DNA from: Heloderma charlesbogerti | Taxonomy: Eukaryota > Chordata > Lepidosauria > Squamata > Helodermatidae | Direction of reading: 5' to 3' | DNA: 64,000 nucleotides | Assembly (NCBI GenBank): GCA_026122225.1 | Contig: JANEZZ010001953.1 | Span: 558,001 to 622,000, forward strand | Shown here: in pieces, positions 58,901 through 64,000 of the stretch | How the letters are laid out: every line of letters begins with the position of its first letter | Position numbering within the stretch: the stretch's first letter is position 1 | The notes under the pieces: model-generated | The model's input: the letters and a program-made list of their open reading frames with translations, nothing else | The model's database searches: none | What the model was told of the DNA's origin: nothing | Translations under genes and position numbers: made by a program

Positions 58901-61900
58901 CTTTTAGTTTCAAAGTTGTTGTACTGCACCCACAGACTCACATCAACAAACCTATGTTTTATTTAAACAAAGCCATTCCACTGAGCCCTCTCAAGCAGTG
59001 GTCTATCTCCTCAGGCCAGAAGCAGTGGGTGTTGCCCTCAGCCACTTCTTGGTTCCTCCCAGGAAACAGACCCCTCAGGCTGAATCCAGTACTTCTTTTA
59101 TATTGTTACACTTCTCCAGAACTGACCACCCCACTATGCCACTTTGCTTCATACTAGCCAGGAGTAGTGTTTGAGATTGCAGTCAGTATTGCTGCAATGA
59201 TGGCCTGTAAGTCCATACACAGATCATGTGCAGCCATTTGGAATTCGCTAGAAGGTTGATGGTAGATTGTTCCTGGAAGTAGCATGGTGCCAGGCACGTT
59301 CCCAGAGATAAAGAAATGTGTTGATGGGGAGGTTTCTCTATAGAACAATGAGTACAAACCATGGACAGGCAACGGGGAGCATCCTTTCGTCCGCACCTGT
59401 TGGATGGCTGTTTGGAAGGACCGAAGGAGAAGACGGACTGTCATGGGCAGCAGGTGCAACAAGTGGTGCCTGAGTGTGATCTGACAGAGTGGTGCCTCTT
59501 GCAGTACCCAAGCAGCTCTGCTTTGTGGCACCCCTGATATCTAAGTGTAGTGATTTGCCTGCTGTTGAGAGGTGGGAATGGGAAGATACTGTAGTTAGTG
59601 AGACGGTTCTCCACCCACCCTTGTAGGGACTTGCAGTAGAATTCTGAAACTTCTGTTTCTGTTGTTCCATGTGGCCAGTTTCTCATCCTGCAAGGCAAAA
59701 AGTGGTGTGTTTAGCCAGCAGTAGCAATGGTTGGAGCAGTAAGCCTGGTGCTTACCTAGAAAAGTGGCTGTGCTCCCACTTGCCTTCACTTTGCCTATTG
59801 GGGGTTATCTGGTTATCTGGGATTATTATTATATTTTTGCCCAAAAAGTCCCCCCGGCCCGACGCACAGTGCATATTTGTTCTGCATCTCCAGTGTGGGT
59901 GACTGACTGTGGTATTAGTTGTCAAGGGAAGAATGCAATTTCAGTTTATTGTAGGGGGGCATAGGAAGTATTTGCAGCATTAATACAATGAGGCATGGAA
60001 TCTCTCCCCCGCCCCCCTCGCCTGTGTGGGTGCTTGCATCCCTAGATAGAGTAACAGAGGACAGCGTTCTGCTGGGTGTCTGGGGTTGTCTTAGGTGTCT
60101 GGGGTTTTGAGGTGAAGTACCTGTAAAGATTCTGAGAAAATAAGCTTTAGCAATACACTCTTCTGGTATTTGTTATTGGGCAGGATGTTTGTTGTTTGTC
60201 CAAAGTATTCCCTTTCTGTGTTGAGTTCCATCAGAGTTCCGAACATCAAAATTCCCCCTTACATGCTCTCCTGACATGAGGTCAGAGTGATTTAATCCCG
60301 TGCTATATTATATGAGGTATGTGTTTCTTGTCTGGAGTTTATATATTGCCAGTGTGCTGCGCTTTGCTGTAGAATTCGTTGGAATCCTCTGATCCACTGT
60401 GACTATGAGTGGGAAGAGGTGGGGTGACTTTGGTTTTCCACTGAGTTCAGCAGGAATGTGTTAACTTCACCACCTTTTTTGCCAGTTTTGCAAGGGTGGT
60501 GCTGAGCTCTGAGGGAACCTAGGATCCTGACTAAGTCCTGGGCTGGATCTACACTTACTGCCTTTTTTCGCTTTCAATGAGGTTTCACCACCCGTCTTTC
60601 ACACTACGCAGTAGCCGCCTCAAATTGGAACCGGAATTTCCCACTTCCGTGCTCCTGCTTTTCAATAACCTAGTATCCCGATATTTCCCCTTAATGTGCT
60701 CTGATTTTCTGCCTTTGCTACCATATCCAGTTGTAGTCCCCTCCCCTGCCTGTCCATATGCTGCGGTGTTTGTATTTCCCTCCTGTCCAATCACAGCTCT
60801 TGATGGCCCCATGTCTTCTTCCGGCTACCAATCACATAGCTTCCTCAGCAGCCCCCATTTCCTCAGAACAAGCAAAGGGCTGGATGTGCACACGCTTGTC
60901 TGATATTGGAAGCTAAGCAGGGTCGGTCCCGGTCAACCTTTGGATGGGAGACTGCCTGGGAATCAGGTTTCCTGCACTGAGCAGGGGGTTGTTGTATCCC
61001 TTCAAATGAGATTAAGTTTTACCCCCCGCTCTGGATGTTTTTTTTTAAATTCAGGCGTTATCCTCGCAGAATTGGGGCTTCTCAGCGATTTTTTTTTTCT
61101 AATTGAGGCATGATCTTCAAGGCTTCGAAGTTGTGAAGCTTCCCAACTTTGAAGCTTCAAAGATCATGCCTCAATTAGAAAAAAAAATCGTGGAAAAGCC
61201 CAGATTCTGCGAGGATAATGCCTGAATTAAAAAAAAAACCATCCAGAGCGGGGGATAGGAGGGAGTAAAACTTAGTCTCATTTGAGGGGATACAACAACC
61301 CCCTGCTCAATGCAGGAAGCCTGATTTCCAGGCAGTCGCCCATCCAACTACTGACCGGGGCCGACCCCGCTTAGCATCCGAGATAGACAAGCGCGCGCAG
61401 GAAAACAGCAGGAAAACAGCACAGCACTCGAGTGTGAACCAAGCTTGCACATTCGATGAAGCACTGCTACAGGGAAAATGGGTGAGTGTGAATAATCACG
61501 TTTTAATGCGAGAGCGTTTAACCCAACGGGACACTGAATTCATTGCGATGGCGAGCGCAATGTAGATCAGCCCCTCTTCCCTTTATGCCATCCATTTTTG
61601 GCTCCTATACTGGCAGAGATGTTGCTGGCATCAAGGTAGGTAGTGAAATGCTGTTGTAGATTCTTGATGCCACCATGGGCATCTCTACACCAGCCTAAAA
61701 TCCGGCATTTAAAACAGGGCTTTCTGCTTCCATTTTAAATGCAGGATCACAACTGACTCCCTTTACATGTGCTTCCTTTCCCCCCTCCCCTTCCCTCTCC
61801 TTCTCCCTGTATCTGAGTCTTCCATTATCTTTCGTTGGTCTCACTCCTTTTCTTGTGCTTTAACTCTTTTCAAGGAGGAAACTGAAGCGGAACACAAGGG

Positions 61901-63478
61901 GGTAATTTGATAGCTCATTATCTGCAATCTATTTAAAAATGGAACAAAGGGTCACGGCAGGGTCACGACATCATGTAAAGATCCTGCACACTTCTGTGAA
62001 GGAGCAATCTCAATCTCAGGATAAAAGCTCCGTGTATCTTTGAGGTCTGTCAGTGCAAGGGGACTTAGTTGGTATTCTATACTCATACTGTTAGGATAAT
62101 TATTATTTCTAATAAATCAAGAAAGCATTATAAGAGATGTTGGATGTAAAATATTATTTTGAAAGCATTTTTTTTTTTTACTATTCTGGATCTTATTATC
62201 TACAATGGAAAGGCCAAAGATGTTATTCATATCACTCTGAGGCATGGGTAAATTGTTTGGATCACTAGTTGCATCCCACCAAGCTCCTGATTTCCCCTGA
62301 ATTTCTAAGTTAATAGAGGGCACCCCAGAAAGATTCCTCCTCTTTAGTATGAGAGTAGTCTTAAGTGTTTCCTGGGGTATTCATAAAGGCAGAGCCTTAA
62401 GAAGGTGGGAGGACAGTGCTACAGAAATGGCAGGACTGCTTTCTGTTCAGGAAATGTTTTACCAGAAAGTCTTCTTCCTCTGACCTTCATACCATTTTAC
62501 GTTGGGCTGTCTTTCTGTTTTCCAGAGTATAGCCATATTGTGTTCTTGCCATTTTCATTTGTAAGCCTGATGGCGGGCCTCTCTCTCTCATTTTATTGGC
62601 ATGAGCTACTTTGAGAGACAACAACAGTCTGTAAAGCACTATTAAATGCAGATGAAGAAGGTGATTATTAATGATGATGATGTCATTCATACAGCAGGTT
62701 AATGTGTTTTAATGCCAACATTTATTGTATACAATAGATTGATGTGTACTTTTGTCAACAGTTAAAATTTAGACTTAAAATTATGGTTTCGTTTTTAATG
62801 TTTCATTGTATCTTTTGTATCTTACAGTACTGAAGCAACTATTATCTCAGGGACAAAGCTGGCGGCACAGGTCTGTGAGGAGATCCAAAGGGATGTAGAA
62901 TCTTGGCTCACCCTTGGAAACAAGCGGCCTCATCTCACTGTTGTCTTAGTAGGAGACAACCCAGCTAGTCACACATATGTAAGGAATAAAGTAAAAGCCG
63001 CAGCAGCTGTAGGTATGCCTTTCTGAAAATCCAAAATAGCTTTTTTACAGTGCCAGCTTTTTAGACGCAATACATTGGATTTTTGTAATGTACGCAATAT
63101 TTTACTTGCATCCTATTTTTTTTTAAATCCTCCTAAATGAAATAGAGCTTTTATCTTAATTTTTAATATTTTAAACAAGCAAATAAGTGTGCATTTATTT
63201 AACTATTCTATCTGTTGAACAATATTAAATAGAAATGTGGAACTACAGAAATGCTGCTGAAATGTGGGACTGCACAATTTGAGTTTTGTCTCACTTGAAT
63301 AAGATAGGACAAAATGATTTTTGTTGAGGACATTGTTTTGTGTGTTGTTTTTTAGGCATTTCTAGTGACATAATACTGAGGCCAAAGGATATTTCTCAAG
63401 AAGAGCTTTTAGACCTGACTTCCAAATTAAACAAGGATTCAAGAGTCAGCGGTATATTAGTCCAGTTACCTCTGCCAG
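46216..63478 (+). CDS. MTHFD2L: Mitochondrial methylenetetrahydrofolate dehydrogenase/cyclohydrolase 2-like, exons 1-3 (continues past window)
   Basis: Bifunctional NAD(P)-dependent 5,10-methylene-THF dehydrogenase and methenyl-THF cyclohydrolase of mitochondrial one-carbon metabolism. Exons are 46216-46349, 62828-63012 and 63356-63478; phases are 2, 1 and 1 and all borders are GT/AG. Residues 1 to about 44 are rich in Arg, Ala, Leu and Ser without acidic residues early on, as in a mitochondrial presequence. From residue 46 the sequence follows the MTHFD2/MTHFD2L dehydrogenase fold: ISGTKLAA, then GDNPASHTYVRNK with Y95 and K99, then VQLPLP with Q143. The spacing matches catalytic Y52, K56 and Q100 of human MTHFD1. 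The aspartate equivalent to D125 would lie beyond the window. MTHFD2L is preferred over MTHFD2 because of the VESW and LGNKRPHL segment and the chemokine neighbour. Exon 1 is less certain than exons 2-3, because presequences are not conserved; phase, CpG island and a good start context (GGCATGG) support it. Confidence 0.9.
47025..47092. mobile_element. Hairpin MITE, GGGTGCAATCCTA family, half copy
   Basis: Only the right half remains: GCTGGGAATGCTGAGAGCTG, then TTTTTTCTGTCTACATATGC and GATTGTGGCC. Confidence 0.6.
48195..48545. repeat. Inverted-repeat element with GGGTTATNTNA motifs
   Basis: Several GGGTTATTTAACCC- and GGGTTATGTGAGG-like blocks occur in both orientations (48230-48245, 48320-48345, 48370-48405). 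It looks like a fold-back element but ends were not fixed. Confidence 0.35.
48546..50380. other. MTHFD2L intron 1, no feature recognised
   Basis: AT-rich intron sequence. The open frames here are short, unrelated to known domains and not bordered by good splice sites. Confidence 0.4.
50390..52380 (+). pseudogene. L1 LINE 5' region and ORF1, interrupted by hAT element
   Basis: A GC-moderate 5' UTR-like part (50390-50730) precedes the ORF1 start at 50731. The N-terminal half (50789-51039, after a frameshift) has heptad-like coiled-coil sequence (LIKTLSLQFAEQAKRLDTIQ). The C-terminal half (51887-52378) has the RRM-type block RRANVRIIGI and the C-terminal block VDKRKVFTKVRNLAKQ. The two halves are separated exactly by copy 6 of the hAT family. 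A stop/frameshift near 52135 also breaks the frame. No ORF2 follows. Confidence 0.75.
51040..51878 (-). mobile_element. Palindrome-rich hAT-type element, copy 6 (reverse orientation)
   Basis: Begins with the right-end type TAGGGATGTACGAAACCCC and ends GAATTCTCTGACATCCCTA, flanked by exact 8-bp duplications CAATTGGA (51032-51039 and 51879-51886). From about 51355 to 51598 it is one palindrome centred near 51476, made of smaller ones. It sits inside L1 ORF1, and removing it with one duplication restores the reading frame locally. Confidence 0.92.
52381..53947. other. AT-rich sequence downstream of L1 ORF1
   Basis: T-rich and CT-rich runs (52480-52510, 52975-53075). Small palindromes of TGTGGAATATT and AATATTCCACA lie at 53490-53530. 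No ORF2 endonuclease or RT motif found. Confidence 0.4.
53951..54063. mobile_element. Hairpin MITE, GGGTGCAATCCTA family, copy 6
   Basis: GGGTGCAATCCTATGCATGT and its complement at the ends, flanked by TAA on both sides (53948-53950 and 54064-54066). Confidence 0.88.
54491..54944. mobile_element. Large hairpin element, GGGAGCAATCCTA ends
   Basis: GGGAGCAATCCTATGGCTG on the left and GTAGCATTGCTCCC on the right. It has strong internal pairs such as ACCTCGGAGCCCGCACTCCG then AGGT, GGCTAGACAGC with GCTGTCTAGCC, and CTCTGAGTTCGGAGG. Non-coding. Confidence 0.65.
55319..55525. mobile_element. Two tandem copies of the TGCAATCC/ACTCAGAAGTAAG hairpin repeat
   Basis: First copy 55319-55412: CAGTGCAATCATATGCATAT, TACTCAGAAGTAAGTTCC, ending GATTGCAGCCTAAG. 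Second copy 55427-55520: GATGCAATTTTATACC, GAAGTAAGTCCTATTGAAC, ending GCATAGGAATGCACC. Many diverged copies occur across the window. Confidence 0.7.
56214..56625. mobile_element. Large hairpin element, GCAATCNTA group
   Basis: Left AGAGCAATCTGGTGGCC and right GATAGGATTGTGCC. Inside are TCGAGGTTGGAG, CTAGATGGG and CGTCTAGCTAAAAT parts shared with the copy at 15857-16265, plus a run of G at 56241-56253. Confidence 0.55.
56630..56695 (+). repeat. LINE 3' tip (L2/CR1 clade)
   Basis: TGTGAGCCACTTTGAGTACC then AACATATACATATATTAAAT is a typical reptile LINE tail. A similar tip is at 27495-27555. Confidence 0.45.
57240..58750 (-). pseudogene. PIF/Harbinger transposase remnant, interrupted
   Basis: Reading the minus strand from about 58750: FKMLREIFNHLAQEM then VPVEKSLPLP and a SYWGTN block (58490-58690) match the N-terminal region of Harbinger (DDE_Tnp_4) transposases. 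After an insertion (57925-58490) it continues with AGFLGLGF, YYCMMIQAVCDVS, a SRIEAETFFSS block and LVLIGIQMYALR (57560-57920). In the last the family GD is replaced by GI, so a catalytic Asp is lost. The end shows the LGNVKAMWRSL and AMLICCILYNF blocks (57430-57530), equivalent to RLKxRWR and CCILHNF. Frameshifts and stops occur throughout; dead. Confidence 0.68.
57925..58490. mobile_element. Insertion with CAGRGGTAGGCAAC inverted ends in the Harbinger remnant
   Basis: Left end CAGGGGTAGGCAACTT and right end GTTGCCTACCTCTG are inverted with one mismatch in 14, a hAT-like terminus. Flanking octamers differ (GTTTAAAC and CGCTGATC), so the target duplication is lost, probably with some transposase sequence. 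A (GT)n run lies at 58399-58414. Confidence 0.6.
59150..59700 (-). other. Open frames upstream of the Harbinger remnant, possibly its second ORF
   Basis: Overlapping minus-strand frames (59154-59531, 59441-59698) contain a C-terminal helix-like stretch (FQMAAHDLCMDLQAIIAAIL). Harbinger elements usually encode a second, Myb-like protein; I cannot identify a Myb repeat here, so this is only suggested by position. Confidence 0.25.
60040..60420. repeat. Unclassified interspersed repeat (copy 2; partner at 2830-3260)
   Basis: CATGAGGTCAGAGTGATTTA and the following TGTTTCTTGTCTGG block correspond to sequence at 3098-3190. Confidence 0.35.
60540..61573. mobile_element. Element with GGGCTGGATCTACA ends containing a 5S-arm palindrome
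   Basis: Left end GGGCTGGATCTACACTTAC and right end ATGTAGATCAGCCC are inverted. The left end is shared with the Harbinger-like hairpin family at 8781 and 33058. The central part (60893-61394) is the large palindrome listed separately. No ORF and no firm target duplication. Confidence 0.55.
60893..61394. repeat. 500-bp palindrome with 5S rRNA-derived sequence in both arms
   Basis: The two arms of about 245 bp are inverted copies centred near 61140. Each arm starts with sequence derived from the internal part of 5S rRNA: GGAAGCTAAGCAGGGTCGG (60908-60926) and GGATGGGAGACTGCCTGGGA (60942-60961), in reverse orientation at about 61335-61382. The 5S internal promoter (A box and C box region) is therefore present twice, facing inwards. 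The loop-proximal part is GATCTTCAAGGCTTCGAAG-like. The 5' part of 5S is missing, so it is not a 5S gene. Confidence 0.85.
61678..62060. repeat. Repeat beginning ATCTCTACACCAGCCTAAAA, uninterrupted copy
   Basis: CATCTCTACACCAGCCTAAA, GGCTTTCTGCTTCCATTTTA, a CCCTCCCCTTCC-rich middle and GGAGCAATCTCAATCTCAGG match 34473-34757 plus 35330-35420 in order. Confidence 0.7.
62061..62827. other. MTHFD2L: End of MTHFD2L intron 1
   Basis: AT-rich, with a T run at 62168-62180 and a (GAT)n bit at 62672-62682. A pyrimidine-rich tract precedes the acceptor at 62826-62827. Confidence 0.5.
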
Positions 63479-64000
63479 GTAATGCCGTACTATTTTATAT
63501 AACATCACAAGGTTGAGTTGTTGTGTGGGCAAAATTAATGAGCAAAATTAATTGCAGTTAGCTTACTATGCACACTGCTGAAAAAGAAGAGATGTATAAA
63601 TAACCAAATTCTTCAAGACTGTGTTGGCCCTATTGGTATTTATTTCTGCAATGATGCTTCTTCTTTTTTTTAACTCTTACATCACATTGCTTACTTTTTG
63701 AATCTAAACATGCCTAGCTCAGATTGGTTAGCAAATAATTTTATCTGCAAAATGTTTGGTAGTTTGGCAAACACATCACTCCAGGCTGGTTCCATGAGGT
63801 CAGTGTTTGGAAAAACAAATTCCCTTACCATCTGGAACAGCTCCGTTAGATGAATCGCACAGATGCAATGGTGACAGAGGAGAAAGCTTTCTTTGCTCCA
63901 GTCACTACTAAAGCTTGCAGTGAAGTCTGTGCAGTGCTCAGTTAAATGCAGCCAGAATTTTTGCAACTTGCATTATACCCCAGTTTGTCACACCCTAGCA
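63479..64000. other. MTHFD2L: MTHFD2L intron 3, partial
   Basis: Begins with the donor GTAATG. No further exon seen before the window ends; the 91-codon minus-strand frame at 63691-63966 has no domain and is treated as chance. Confidence 0.55.

Larger units (their letters stand above)
46350..62827 (+). other. MTHFD2L: MTHFD2L intron 1 (16.5 kb)
   Basis: The donor is CAG followed by GTGCGG; the acceptor is TTACAG followed by TACTGAAG. The intron carries a hAT-interrupted L1, a Harbinger transposase remnant, several hairpin MITEs and the 5S-arm palindrome. I saw no additional host exon, but a short alternative first exon cannot be excluded by eye. Confidence 0.75.

Noticed and set aside
60893..61000. 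Possible true 5S rRNA gene
   Set aside because: Only the internal and 3' part of 5S is recognisable, with substitutions. The 5' part is missing and the sequence is part of a palindrome, so it is a 5S-derived repeat.

Overview
The window looks like nuclear DNA of a squamate reptile, most likely a lizard. The evidence is its repeat mixture: a young BovB/RTE LINE, a tRNA-derived SINE whose tail matches that BovB, several CR1 and L2 fragments, L1 pieces, and many hairpin MITEs and hAT or Harbinger remnants. I found no bacterial or viral genes. Genes are sparse and split by introns, so nearly all long open frames here are repeats or chance frames.

Two real genes are supported, both on the + strand. 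The first is a complete four-exon ELR-positive CXC chemokine (start codon 23332, stop ending 27152). It has a TATA-type, CpG-rich promoter and a probable 1.6-kb 3' UTR. The second is the 5' part of MTHFD2L: exon 1 in a CpG island (46216-46349), exon 2 (62828-63012) and exon 3 (63356-63478). It continues past the window. All exon phases fit. A CXC chemokine next to MTHFD2L is also the vertebrate gene order known from the mammalian CXCL cluster, which supports both calls.

Layout: 1-22 kb is intergenic, with CR1, a 2.7-kb fold-back element, a BovB and L2. 22.9-28.8 kb holds the chemokine gene. 28.8-45.9 kb is intergenic, with CR1, L1, L2, a Sauria-type SINE and MITEs. 45.9-64 kb is MTHFD2L, with a 16.5-kb first intron full of nested transposons.

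The most unusual content is repetitive. (i) Six copies of a CpG-rich, non-autonomous hAT-type family start TAGGGATG, and five have exact 8-bp target duplications. Their interiors are palindromes built from smaller palindromes. (ii) A fold-back element at 8570-11276 carries an antisense remnant of a transposon-associated ORF with EEAD, EDTD and GCDT motifs. (iii) A palindrome of about 500 bp has 5S-rRNA-derived sequence in both arms, in opposite orientations. (iv) A decayed PIF/Harbinger transposase is itself interrupted by another element. Several hairpin MITE families have TAA or TTA target duplications, which fits Harbinger mobilisation.
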